Source of the DNA: HGW-17 sp964516435
GTDB taxonomy: Bacteria; Myxococcota_A; Polyangia; HGW-17
NCBI GenBank assembly: GCA_964516435.1
Contig: CAZEZP010000103.1
Span: 1-20,428 of the forward strand
Direction: 5' to 3'
DNA: 20,428 bases
Shown here in pieces: positions 1 through 8,504 of the stretch. The notes below the pieces were generated by a model. It saw only the letters and a list, made by a program, of their open reading frames with translations. It had not been told where the DNA came from and searched no databases. A program made the position numbers and the translations under genes. Within the stretch, counting starts at the first letter, position 1, and each line of letters begins with the position of its first letter.

Positions 1-45
1 AAGACGAACAGAAAAAGAAAAAGGGAAAAAGAAAGATTTTTCATT

Positions 46-516
46 TCAATATACCTCCCGGTCGGTACGGTTGCTGAAATAGCAGAAAACGGAGGTCGTC
101 ACGGATTTCCCCGCAGGCACCTGGATGGGATTGAGGGTGACGCCCACGCACTGATTCCGGAAGGCCGCCAATTCAGTGCCTTCATAGGCAATCATGTGTT
201 TCCAGTCGCGATAATCATCCGCCTTTTCGTGGGTCGCATACACGTACGGTTCCTCCGAAGACGTGTACTGGTCCGGCTGCACGGCACGTTTCCAGATTTC
301 TTCGTCCAGATGGGGACTCGCCACGCGCTCTTGCATCTGGGCATCGATGAATAGTTTTTCATCGAAGTACACGACGTCCTCCCGGGATTCGGCAATTTCA
401 TTCAATATGGCTATTTTTGATAGTTCTTTGCCCCCCGTATCGGAAAGGTCTTCCTGTGCACAGGAAAGGAGCGCGTGAGACAGGAATGTAAAAATTACCA
501 AGCATTTCAATTTCAT
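46..516 (-). CDS. Small predicted lipoprotein of unknown function
   Basis: This encodes 156 residues. The N-terminus has a short Lys-containing start, a hydrophobic stretch and a lipobox Leu16-Leu17-Ser18-Cys19, so the mature protein is predicted to be lipid-anchored at Cys19. A GGAAGG Shine-Dalgarno (523-528) lies six bases before the ATG and supports this start. The mature part is acidic and rich in Glu, Asp and aromatic residues. It has one Cys pair candidate (the Cys in NQCVGV and the Cys in VFCYF) in the last 40 residues. I recognise no family. The gene is less GC-rich than its neighbours and stands alone, divergent from pgi. Downstream (1-45) is an A-rich stretch that would be T-rich on the transcript, but I see no hairpin. 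The lipoprotein call is fairly safe; the function is unknown. Confidence 0.75.
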   Translation of the reverse strand: MKLKCLVIFTFLSHALLSCAQEDLSDTGGKELSKIAILNEIAESREDVVYFDEKLFIDAQMQERVASPHLDEEIWKRAVQPDQYTSSEEPYVYATHEKADDYRDWKHMIAYEGTELAAFRNQCVGVTLNPIQVPAGKSVTTSVFCYFSNRTDREVY

Positions 517-595
517 TTTTTACCTTCCATTTGTTTTGTGTGCTTCCAATGCCCATCTTGCGACTGCATGCCGAAAATCCATCCGGCCAATCTTT

Positions 596-623
596 TCTAT
601 ACCCGAATCCAAAACGGGAGCAA
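596..623 (-). promoter_or_regulatory. Candidate sigma70-like promoter of the lipoprotein gene
   Basis: On the minus strand, TTGCTC (618-623) and TATAGA (596-601) are separated by 16 bases. This would start transcription about 70 bases before the lipoprotein ATG. The match is moderate and no other signal supports it. The rest of 517-820 holds the pgi promoter and a few short repeats; I see no gene in it. Confidence 0.35.
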
Positions 624-770
624 GCAAAAAATTGTGAACCCCAGATTCCGCAAAAAAGGGCGGAAGGGGGATGGGGATGTTTGGGGTGCATGCATTCGCG
701 TGACAATCCGCTATTTGGGGTTCATGCCGACTGACTGCGCATCATCGGGATTCGGGCCGTGAAATTCGGT

Positions 771-799
771 TTGAAGATCCGGCGGTGTGCCTTTATGAT
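771..799 (+). promoter_or_regulatory. Probable sigma70-like promoter of pgi
   Basis: TTGAAG (771-776) and TATGAT (794-799) are spaced by 17 bases, close to the sigma70 consensus. Transcription would begin near 806. That leaves a very short leader with the GGAGG Shine-Dalgarno (811-815) and the ATG at 821, and it argues against using the in-frame upstream GTG at 785. Confidence 0.6.
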
Positions 800-820
800 G
801 CGCCTGACACGGAGGTGCCC

Positions 821-2473
821 ATGAAGAACATCGACCCCACCACGACGTCTGCCTGGAAGCGGCTCGCCGAACTGCATGCCCGGAAAAAGGACATGAGCCT
901 GCGCTCGGCCTTCGCCGCCGATCCGCGCCGCTTCGAGCGCTATTCGCGCAAGTTTTCCGACACTCTCCTGCTCGATTTCTCCAAGAACCTGATCGATGAC
1001 GAGATTCTCGATGCGCTCATCGCCCTGGCCGATGAAACCGATGTAGCCGGCGCGCGCGCGGCCATGTTCGCCGGCGAACCCATCAACGTCACCGAGCGGC
1101 GCGCCGTCCTGCACACCGCGCTGCGCAACCGCTCCGAAGAGCCCGTCTTCGTGGATGGCGTCGACGTCATGCCCGATGTGCGCCGGGTGCTCGCCCAGAT
1201 GAAGGATTTCTGCGGGCGCATCCATTCCGGCGCCTGGCGCGGCTACACGGGAAAAGCCATCACCGACGTCGTCAACATCGGTATCGGCGGCTCGGATCTG
1301 GGGCCGGTCATGGTCACCGAAGCCCTGCGTCCGTACGCGCGCCCAGGCATCCGCGTGCATTTCATATCCAACGTGGACGGCACCCACATCGCCGAAACGC
1401 TCAAGAAAATCGGTCCCGAAACCGCGCTGTTCCTGGTGGCATCGAAAACGTTCACCACCCAGGAGACCATGACCAACGCCCATACCGCGCGCGACTGGTT
1501 TCTCGCCCATGCGCGCGACCCGCAGCACGTGGCGCGCCACTTCGCCGCGCTTTCCACCAATGCCCGGGCGGTGGCGGCCTTCGGCATCGATCCCGCCAAC
1601 ATGTTCGAATTCTGGGACTGGGTGGGCGGCCGCTATTCGCTCTGGTCGGCCATCGGCCTGTCCATCGCGCTGTTCATCGGCTTCGAGAACTTCGAGAAAC
1701 TGCTCGAGGGAGCCTATGAGATGGATCGCCATTTCCTGGAGACTCCCCACCGCGACAACTTGCCGGTGCTGCTGGCGCTCCTGGGCATCTGGTACAACAA
1801 CTTCCACGGCTCGCAGACGCATTGCATCCTGCCGTACGACCAGTACATGCACCGTTTCGCCGCGTATTTCCAGCAGGGCGACATGGAATCCAACGGCAAA
1901 TGCGTGGGGCGCGACGGAAAGCCGGTGTCCCACCAGACCGGGCCGATCATCTGGGGCGAACCCGGCACCAACGGCCAGCACGCCTTCTACCAACTCATCC
2001 ACCAGGGCACGAAACTCGTTCCCTGCGATTTCATCGCGCCCGCGGTTTCCCACAACCCCATCGGCGACCACCACCCGAAACTGCTCGCCAACTTCTTCGC
2101 TCAGACCGAGGCGCTGGCGTTCGGCAAGACGCGCGAGGAGGTCGAGGCCGAACTCGCCGCCGCCGGAGCCACATCCGAGGCCGACCGCGCGCTCGTCCCA
2201 TTCAAGGTGTTCGCGGGCAACCGGCCGACCAACTCGATTCTCGTACGGCAGATCACCCCGCGAACGCTGGGGCAACTGATTGCGCTCTACGAGCACAAGA
2301 TCTTCGTGCAGGGCGTGATCTGGAACGTCTATTCCTTCGACCAGTGGGGCGTCGAACTGGGCAAGAAACTCGCCGGGCGCATCCTGCCGGAACTTCTCGC
2401 CGAGGGCGAGGTGACCTCGCACGATTCCTCCACCAACGGCCTGATCAACCAGTACAAGGCGTGGAAATCGTAA
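821..2473 (+). CDS. pgi: Glucose-6-phosphate isomerase
   Basis: This cytoplasmic enzyme interconverts glucose 6-phosphate and fructose 6-phosphate in glycolysis and gluconeogenesis. The 550-residue product matches the length of the E. coli type enzyme and begins with the same style of N-terminus (MKNIDPTTTSAWKRL). Both family signatures are present: DWVGGRYSLWSAIG from about residue 266 and the VYSFDQWGVELGKK block near 502-516. The catalytic residues fall where expected: Glu356 in MESNGK, His387 in TNGQHAF and Lys515 in ELGKK. The start at 821 was chosen from the GGAGG five bases upstream and from homology; an in-frame GTG at 785 would lie before the predicted transcription start. The gene appears monocistronic, and the next gene runs toward it. 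It shows no sign of truncation or transfer. Confidence 0.97.
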   Translation: MKNIDPTTTSAWKRLAELHARKKDMSLRSAFAADPRRFERYSRKFSDTLLLDFSKNLIDDEILDALIALADETDVAGARAAMFAGEPINVTERRAVLHTALRNRSEEPVFVDGVDVMPDVRRVLAQMKDFCGRIHSGAWRGYTGKAITDVVNIGIGGSDLGPVMVTEALRPYARPGIRVHFISNVDGTHIAETLKKIGPETALFLVASKTFTTQETMTNAHTARDWFLAHARDPQHVARHFAALSTNARAVAAFGIDPANMFEFWDWVGGRYSLWSAIGLSIALFIGFENFEKLLEGAYEMDRHFLETPHRDNLPVLLALLGIWYNNFHGSQTHCILPYDQYMHRFAAYFQQGDMESNGKCVGRDGKPVSHQTGPIIWGEPGTNGQHAFYQLIHQGTKLVPCDFIAPAVSHNPIGDHHPKLLANFFAQTEALAFGKTREEVEAELAAAGATSEADRALVPFKVFAGNRPTNSILVRQITPRTLGQLIALYEHKIFVQGVIWNVYSFDQWGVELGKKLAGRILPELLAEGEVTSHDSSTNGLINQYKAWKS

Positions 2474-2523
2474 AATTTTATTCGGAAATTACATTATTGT
2501 AATTTTAATAATTTTATTCGGAA
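2474..2523. repeat. 14-bp direct repeat pair flanking an AT-rich stem
   Basis: AATTTTATTCGGAA occurs at 2474-2487 and again at 2510-2523, spaced by 36 bases, in the very AT-rich gap between the convergent pgi and membrane-protein genes. The two copies bracket a small inverted repeat. The contrast with the surrounding GC-rich coding DNA is strong. Confidence 0.8.
2486..2505. terminator. Possible bidirectional terminator between convergent genes
   Basis: AAATTAC (2486-2492) and GTAATTT (2499-2505) form a 7-bp stem with a 6-base loop, followed on the plus strand by further T-rich sequence. The position between two converging genes fits a shared terminator. The stem is nearly all A-T and would be weak, so this is tentative. 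Confidence 0.3.
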
Positions 2524-2528
2524 CTGCA

Positions 2529-5342
2529 TCAGAAGTGGGGATGGAAGAGGAAGTGGCGGCCGCCCACGTTGGGGGAGGTCACCTCGAAGCGTACGGTCAC
2601 CCGGCGGCCGGTGTATTCCGGAGCCGTGACGATATCGTTTTTCCAGACGCCCGGATCGGAGCACACGAGCGTGGCGATCAAGCGGTCATCGAAATACACC
2701 CGCAGCGTCACGGGGATGTCGGGGCCCGAGCCTGAATCGGCGATACCGGCCTCCACATGCAGCGGACCCGCCATCCACACGCCGGGGAACTCGATCTGCA
2801 GGCGGGCGTTCTCGATGGGATGCGCCCAGATGCCCCGGCGCACCTTCTTGCCGACTTCCCGCAGTTCCAGTCCCACGAACCGGTGGGCGCGCCCGCACAG
2901 GAAGCGTTCGGGAAACACGTAGGGACAGGTGCGCGTGTCGAGCCCTTCATCCACGCGCACGCGGGCCCTGTGCAGGGCGAAACTGCCATCGGGAGCGGTT
3001 TCGCGCAGGCCCCATCCGGCTGCCGCCAGGAGCAGGAGCGCAAAGGCCGCCTGCAGATGACGGTTTTTCAGGATCCTTACCAGGCGGTCGCGCACGGGGA
3101 TTTCGTACTTCTGATTGCCTTGAAATTTTTCGACTTCTGCATCGAGTGTTTTCAGGTTTTTTTCAGTTGCTTTCGACTTTCTGGAAAAGAATTTCAATTT
3201 CCATTCAAGCATTTTGCTTTTTTGCTTGAGCATGCGCAGGCGCAGGCGCAGCACGAGCGGGTGCTCCTGGATGCGTTCGCGCCAGGAAGCCGGCATGCGG
3301 AAGAACGCCAAAAGCGCCAGCCCCGAGAGCGTCAGCCAGAAGCCGGCGACGTCGGGCGCGCCGCGTTCATAGCGGAATTCCACGCGGCCGTTATGCACGG
3401 GGATCTGCAGGAAGGTCTGGCGGGGCGTGGGGCGGTATTCCCCGATGGGGACCTCCTGTCCGTCGATGGTGGCCTTCCAGCGGGGAAACGGGGCGACGTA
3501 GAGGCGCAGCCATCCGCCCTCCGGCGGCAGGCCCGATACGTCGAAGGCCATGCCCTCGTCGTCGAAGCGTTCGATGGAAACGCGGGCGGGCGGGTCGATT
3601 TCGTGGCGCAGCGGTGATGCAGCCGCGAACTCGTAGAGGTGGATATCGCCGAAGCGGGTCAGAAGACGCAGGTCCGAAATCTGGGAAGGCCCGACGGAAG
3701 CGACGTAGGCCACGTTGAGGCGGACCAGTTCCTCGCGGGAGCGCGGCACGTCAGACGGATTTTCGTGGGCGGCGTGGATGAAGGTCTCCGCGGGCATGTA
3801 GGAGAGCTTGACGTAGGGCAGGCCGGTATGCGTGACGATGGGCATGAGCCGGTGGTCGTTGAACGGCCCGTCCAGTGCCACACGGAAGAAGCCCGCCCGG
3901 GATGCGGCAATTTTCGAAAGATGCCGGGCCGCGTCGAGGACGTTTTTTTTCCAGGGGGGATTCGTGGTGTAGTCCGTCAGCGGCAGGAAGTAGTTTTCCA
4001 CGATCTTCTGCCCCAGGGGGAAGGCCAGCAGCAGGGCGGCGGCCATCCACAGGAGCCGAAGGCGCTGCGGTTTTCCGGCTTCATCGGGAGTGGAAGGCCG
4101 CCGGAGCAGGGAAACGGCAAAGAGGGCGGCTCCCAGGAACGCGGCGGCTTTCACCACGATCAAAAAGCGCGGGAACTGGACATGGGAGAGGGCGGGAAGC
4201 CAGGAGAACAGATCCAGTCCGGCCAGCACGGAGGTGGAACCGAGCACCAGGGCCAGCAGGGCATAGGCGGAAAGCGCCGTCGGAAACGCCGGGCCGCGGA
4301 TGGCGAGAAGCCGGATGATGCCGGCGATGCCCAGCACGGCGATCCATGTGTCGGCATTTCCCCAGGGGGCGGCTTCCACGAGCCCCGATGCCGCCTGGTG
4401 CAGGCTGCCCGCAAGAGCTGGAACGGGTGCGGAAAAACCGGGCCCATAACTCAGGAAAGGCACCAGCCACCAGGCCGAAAGGAGGAAGGTGGCGAGCGAG
4501 AGCGCCAGAAACCGCCCGAAAGATGGCAGGGGTTCAGGGGTGTTCTGGCGGCAGAGGACCACGAGGAAATGCAGCGGAAACACCACGAAGAGGGCGAACG
4601 GGTGCACGCAGAGCGCTACGGCGCCCAAGGCGGCCGAGCGCCAGAAACCGCGGCCGGTCTCATGGTGGCGATCGGCCATGTAGACCGCCCACAGGGCCAG
4701 CGCCAGCGAGAAGGACAGGGGCCAGACCCCCCACTGCACCATGAAGGAGAATCCGCCCTGGCGGAAGGCGCCGGCATCCGTGAGGGCGAAGAGTCCTGCC
4801 AGCAGGCCGGCCAGCGGGCCGCCGAAGCGCCGCCCGAGCCAGTAGAACGTGAACACGTACAGCAGGAGGAAGGCGAAGAACGTCAGCGCGTACGTGGTTT
4901 CCCACGAGAGTTTTCCAAAGCCCAGCAGGTGCACGAGAGACAGGGTGAAATCCGCACCCGGTGGATACAGGGTTTCGAAGGGAACGCCGGCTTCGGGCAG
5001 ATGCGTCCACCCGGAAAGGCGGCCGTGGCTCAGGAAGTGGTCGAAAAACAGGCGCGCGCGCGCCTGGTGCACCAGGTGGTCGGCCATCCAGGGCATGCGG
5101 CCCAGGGCGAACGGATGGTAGATAGCGGCGCTGATGCCCAGAAGCAGTGTCGGGGCCGCCACTTCCGGAATCCGCCGGCGCACCGTTTCCGGAAACTGGA
5201 GTCCGTTTTTCACTCCGAACACGGCCACGCCTGCCCACACCAGCAGGGCGAGCCACTGCGACAGGAAGGGGCCCTGCCAGAGCCAGGCGCCTACGGCGAT
5301 GCCGGCCAGCATGAGAGTCAAGTGTAAAAAAATAAATTTCAT
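2529..5342 (-). CDS. Polytopic membrane protein, GT-C/PTPS-related type
   Basis: The product is 937 residues. From residue 1 to about 500 it has many hydrophobic helices separated by short loops, including segments around MPWMADHLVHQARARLFF and GVPFETLYPPGADF. These resemble the membrane part of the '6-pyruvoyl-tetrahydropterin synthase-related' family (PF10131), whose architecture is like GT-C glycosyltransferases. A soluble segment follows, then a short hydrophobic helix, a Lys/Glu-rich coiled coil at about 703-751, another membrane helix near 765-780, and a ~150-residue beta-rich C-terminal domain that may bind carbohydrate. The start at 5342 was chosen because it opens directly on a hydrophobic helix (MKFIFLHLTLMLAG). 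Extending the frame upstream would run into the divergent Omp85 gene. No clear Shine-Dalgarno is visible. A role in envelope glycan assembly is inferred from family resemblance only. Confidence 0.6.
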   Translation of the reverse strand: MKFIFLHLTLMLAGIAVGAWLWQGPFLSQWLALLVWAGVAVFGVKNGLQFPETVRRRIPEVAAPTLLLGISAAIYHPFALGRMPWMADHLVHQARARLFFDHFLSHGRLSGWTHLPEAGVPFETLYPPGADFTLSLVHLLGFGKLSWETTYALTFFAFLLLYVFTFYWLGRRFGGPLAGLLAGLFALTDAGAFRQGGFSFMVQWGVWPLSFSLALALWAVYMADRHHETGRGFWRSAALGAVALCVHPFALFVVFPLHFLVVLCRQNTPEPLPSFGRFLALSLATFLLSAWWLVPFLSYGPGFSAPVPALAGSLHQAASGLVEAAPWGNADTWIAVLGIAGIIRLLAIRGPAFPTALSAYALLALVLGSTSVLAGLDLFSWLPALSHVQFPRFLIVVKAAAFLGAALFAVSLLRRPSTPDEAGKPQRLRLLWMAAALLLAFPLGQKIVENYFLPLTDYTTNPPWKKNVLDAARHLSKIAASRAGFFRVALDGPFNDHRLMPIVTHTGLPYVKLSYMPAETFIHAAHENPSDVPRSREELVRLNVAYVASVGPSQISDLRLLTRFGDIHLYEFAAASPLRHEIDPPARVSIERFDDEGMAFDVSGLPPEGGWLRLYVAPFPRWKATIDGQEVPIGEYRPTPRQTFLQIPVHNGRVEFRYERGAPDVAGFWLTLSGLALLAFFRMPASWRERIQEHPLVLRLRLRMLKQKSKMLEWKLKFFSRKSKATEKNLKTLDAEVEKFQGNQKYEIPVRDRLVRILKNRHLQAAFALLLLAAAGWGLRETAPDGSFALHRARVRVDEGLDTRTCPYVFPERFLCGRAHRFVGLELREVGKKVRRGIWAHPIENARLQIEFPGVWMAGPLHVEAGIADSGSGPDIPVTLRVYFDDRLIATLVCSDPGVWKNDIVTAPEYTGRRVTVRFEVTSPNVGGRHFLFHPHF

Positions 5343-5575
5343 GCCGGGATGATGCCACAATTCGCATGGGTCCGATAGATGCCGAAACTCGGGTTTGACC
5401 GCCGCAGGGGGAGTATCGCGGGACGGGTGGCGGTCGGTCACCGGAATTGGTGCGGTTTTCGTCCGCGGCTTGTGCGGCCCGCCGCAGTTTCCGATCTCGT
5501 TGCACCGTGGGGCGTATGCGTACAAGAATCTTTCTTTTCCGCGGGGTTCGTGTACCATGGCTCGACTGACGGACC

Positions 5576-8473
5576 ATGCGGTTTTTCCTTTCCGCCCTCT
5601 TTTTTTCATGGATTTGCGCAACGGCCGCGACGGCCGCGGCGAACGTTTTGCCAGCCATCGAAATCGAGGGGACGTTTCTCGAGGATGGCGGCCGCATCCT
5701 GCGGGCTCTGCAGACCGAACTGGAACGGGTCAGCGCGGCATCGGACATGCAGACCGTGCTGCGCCAGCGCCTGATGGCTCTTGGATATACGCTGGTGCGC
5801 ACGGAAACCGTCGCGGGGAAGCGTCCCACGCTCGTGCTGTACATCGAGCCCGTCCAGGTGGTTCGCGGCATCTTCGTTCGCGGGAACTGGCCGCTGTTCG
5901 AATCCGACATCATGCGCCGGATCATCCTGCGTCCCGGCAGCGTCCTGCCCACGGATCCGAAGGAACGCGAGGAACTGATCGAGAACCAGGTGCGGCGCAT
6001 CGAGGAATACCTGCACCGGGAGGGTTATTTCGATTCGAAGATCCGCATCGAACTGAGGAAGAGCCGGCCGTTCGAGGCGGATGTCATCGTGCATCTGGAC
6101 AAGGGCTCCTCCTACCGTCTCGGAAAACTGGACATCCGCGGCAACGAGGCGCTGAGCGCCGGTGAGATCGACGCCTTCTTCCGGCACCGCATCCTTTTTT
6201 ACGAAAAGCCCTTCTACCTGCAGCAGTTCAAGAAGGACCTCCAGAATCTCATCCGGCACTACCGCAGAAAGGGCTACTACGCCGTCTCGGTGAAGCACGA
6301 TTTCAACAAGAACTACAGCCTGAACCGGGCCTCGCGCACCGTGGACATCACGCTCTACGTCCGCGAGCGGCGCAAGGTGGACGTGAAGTTTTCCGGAAAC
6401 CTCCAGGTGGGGGAAAAGCAGTTGTGGGAGCAGTTGACGTTCGTGGAGAGCGGCTCCTACGACGAGTACGAGATCGAGCGCAGCGCGCGCGCCATCGAGC
6501 ATCATTACCACACGATGGGCTTCTTCAATGCATCCGTCTTCTTCGAGTCGCATCTCATCGGCGAGAAGGGCCTGCGCATCCTCTTCCACATCCAGGAGGG
6601 TCTGCAATACCGTGTGGAACGGATCGATTTTCGGGGAAACCGCCATCTTTCGGCGGGAAGACTGCGGGACACGATCGCGACGAAGCCATTCCCCAAGAAA
6701 CTTTCCGTCATCGGCCTGGGAACGGGCGGCTTCATCACGCCCACACAACTGGAGCAGGACGAGGAGCGCATCCGGGAAGCCTACCGCCAGGCGGGATTTC
6801 CCGATGTGAAGGTCAAGGCCCGGGTTTTTCTCACACCGGATGAGAGGCGTTCCATGGCCGACCAGACGCTGGAGGCGGTGCTGCCTCCACGCAAGGGGCA
6901 CCGCTACGTGTACGTGCGCTTCGATGTGGAGGAGGGACGCCGGGTGCTTCTCGGAAACGTCCGGTTTCTCGGCGTGGACGTGGAGGAGGATGCCCTCCGG
7001 AAACTCCAGAAAGCCAAGAGCGGGCAGCCCTTCTCGATGGAGAAGATCCAGAACGATCTGCTGGAATTCAAGCGCCATTTCGCCAACCAGGGCTATCCGT
7101 ACTGCGTTATCACCACGCAGATCGAGGCATCCGAGAACGAGAAGAGTGTGAATGTCACCTATATGGTGGACCGCAAGCATCCGGTGAAGATCGGCCCCGT
7201 GTTCATCCGCGGCAATTTCAAGACGTCCGAAAGCGTCATCCGGCGCGAGATCCCCTTTTCCCAGGGGGATGCCTTCAGTTTCGCCAAAATCGAGGAGGCT
7301 GGGCGCAACCTGCGATCCCTGGGCGTCTTCCGCAGCGTCCGGATCCAGTTTCTCGGGCTGGAGGAACAACTGTCCGAAATACCCGTGATCGTCACGGTCA
7401 TCGAGCGGTTCGACGATTACGGCTCGATGGAAATAGGCGGCGGTTTCTCCACGGACAATCTGTATTTCACCAGTTTCTCGCTCCAGAACCGCAATCTCTT
7501 CGGTCTGGCCAAGAGCCTGGAATTGCGCGGCGAACTGGGCGCCGAGATCCAGAGCGGGCGCGTCACTTATCAGGATCCGCGTTTTTTGGGTTCCGAACTG
7601 ATCTTCGAGATCTCGGCTTTCGGGCGCACCGAGGAAACCGTCCGCCTGGGGGACATCCTCACCTACGGTTCCTCGGTGACGCTGCGCAAGCGCTGGTCCC
7701 AGCGCCTGCAGTGGTTTCTGCGCTACGAGATCCGCCGCGTGTCCTACAAGGAAACGCTCATCCGCGTATCCGGCGCCCCCGAGGAAGGCCGCAGCGTGGA
7801 TTTCTCCACCACCACCGCCAGCGTGGGGCCGACGGTCATCCTGGATCACCGGGACAACCCTCTCGTTCCCAAGAAGGGCTACCGCCTCACGGGGTCAGTG
7901 CGTGCCGCTTCCCGCTATCTGGGTGGCGACGACGATTTTTTGCACTTCAATCTTACCGGGCAGGCGTTCCTCCCGCTGCCCCTGGGAATGGTTCTGGCGC
8001 AGGGTGTGCGCTACGACCACGGGCTGCCGTTCGGCGGAACGCAGGCGCTGCCCAAGGTGGAACGCTTCTTTGCGGGCGGTGATACCACAGTGCGCGGATA
8101 CGAGGAGGACATGCTGTTCACCCAGGTGCTGCGCGTTCCCATGCATCCCACCGGCAGCGGCGATCTGTTCCGGATCACGCCGCTGGGCGGTAACATCCGC
8201 TTCCTGTCCAATACGGAACTGCAGTTCCCCATCTGGAAGTCCAGTTTCATCCTGGGAATGCCCATCTGGGGCGCCCTTTTCTTCGATACGGGCTATCTCC
8301 TCAATCATTACGACACGTTCTCGTGGAACCTGTTCCATTCCGGATACGGGGCGGCACTGCGACTCGTGACGCCGGTCGGTGTGATCAGCCTGGAATATGC
8401 CGTCCCGCTGGCGCACGTGTGGGGCAACGACTCCAGTGGGCGGGTGCACTTCAATTTCGGGTTCATCTTCTAA
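5576..8473 (+). CDS. Omp85/BamA-type outer-membrane protein with POTRA repeats
   Basis: This encodes 965 residues with a signal peptide (MRFFLSALFFSWICATAATA, cleavage around residue 20-22). About seven POTRA-like beta-alpha-alpha-beta-beta units follow, at roughly 27-93, 94-176, 180-264, 266-343, 345-454, 456-534 and 536-610. The 'F/I-R-G-N' turn recurs near 100, 188, 273, 353 and 545. The C-terminal ~350 residues are a bacterial surface antigen/Omp85 barrel. It contains the diagnostic VRGY of the L6 loop (839-842) and ends in an aromatic (FNFGFIF). Family members insert or export outer-membrane proteins (BamA, TamA). BamA typically has five POTRAs and is followed by lipid A or chaperone genes; this one sits next to rplS, so I cannot say whether it is the housekeeping BamA or a paralogue. 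The Shine-Dalgarno is weak, so the start rests on the signal peptide. Confidence 0.93.
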   Translation: MRFFLSALFFSWICATAATAAANVLPAIEIEGTFLEDGGRILRALQTELERVSAASDMQTVLRQRLMALGYTLVRTETVAGKRPTLVLYIEPVQVVRGIFVRGNWPLFESDIMRRIILRPGSVLPTDPKEREELIENQVRRIEEYLHREGYFDSKIRIELRKSRPFEADVIVHLDKGSSYRLGKLDIRGNEALSAGEIDAFFRHRILFYEKPFYLQQFKKDLQNLIRHYRRKGYYAVSVKHDFNKNYSLNRASRTVDITLYVRERRKVDVKFSGNLQVGEKQLWEQLTFVESGSYDEYEIERSARAIEHHYHTMGFFNASVFFESHLIGEKGLRILFHIQEGLQYRVERIDFRGNRHLSAGRLRDTIATKPFPKKLSVIGLGTGGFITPTQLEQDEERIREAYRQAGFPDVKVKARVFLTPDERRSMADQTLEAVLPPRKGHRYVYVRFDVEEGRRVLLGNVRFLGVDVEEDALRKLQKAKSGQPFSMEKIQNDLLEFKRHFANQGYPYCVITTQIEASENEKSVNVTYMVDRKHPVKIGPVFIRGNFKTSESVIRREIPFSQGDAFSFAKIEEAGRNLRSLGVFRSVRIQFLGLEEQLSEIPVIVTVIERFDDYGSMEIGGGFSTDNLYFTSFSLQNRNLFGLAKSLELRGELGAEIQSGRVTYQDPRFLGSELIFEISAFGRTEETVRLGDILTYGSSVTLRKRWSQRLQWFLRYEIRRVSYKETLIRVSGAPEEGRSVDFSTTTASVGPTVILDHRDNPLVPKKGYRLTGSVRAASRYLGGDDDFLHFNLTGQAFLPLPLGMVLAQGVRYDHGLPFGGTQALPKVERFFAGGDTTVRGYEEDMLFTQVLRVPMHPTGSGDLFRITPLGGNIRFLSNTELQFPIWKSSFILGMPIWGALFFDTGYLLNHYDTFSWNLFHSGYGAALRLVTPVGVISLEYAVPLAHVWGNDSSGRVHFNFGFIF

Positions 8474-8504
8474 GATTCCCTGGAGAAAGATGCGGCCAGG
8501 GCAA

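Noticed and set aside
722..2422. Long minus-strand open frame opposite pgi
   Set aside because: It lies antisense to a confidently identified enzyme and its composition (rich in Gly, Ala, Arg, His and Asp) is what GC-rich antisense frames give; no ribosome site or family pattern.
3639..5327. Long plus-strand open frame opposite the large membrane protein
   Set aside because: Its Gly/Gln/Arg/Glu-rich product with no domains is typical of the reverse of a hydrophobic membrane-protein frame.
5343..5575. Possible small gene or riboswitch in the divergent gap before the Omp85 gene
   Set aside because: I see no convincing ribosome site, start codon or conserved aptamer; promoter-like hexamers here (for example TTGCAC at 5500-5505) are badly spaced.
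5606..7849. 747-residue minus-strand frame opposite the Omp85 gene
   Set aside because: Antisense to a clear signal-peptide, POTRA and barrel protein; no domain and no start signal.
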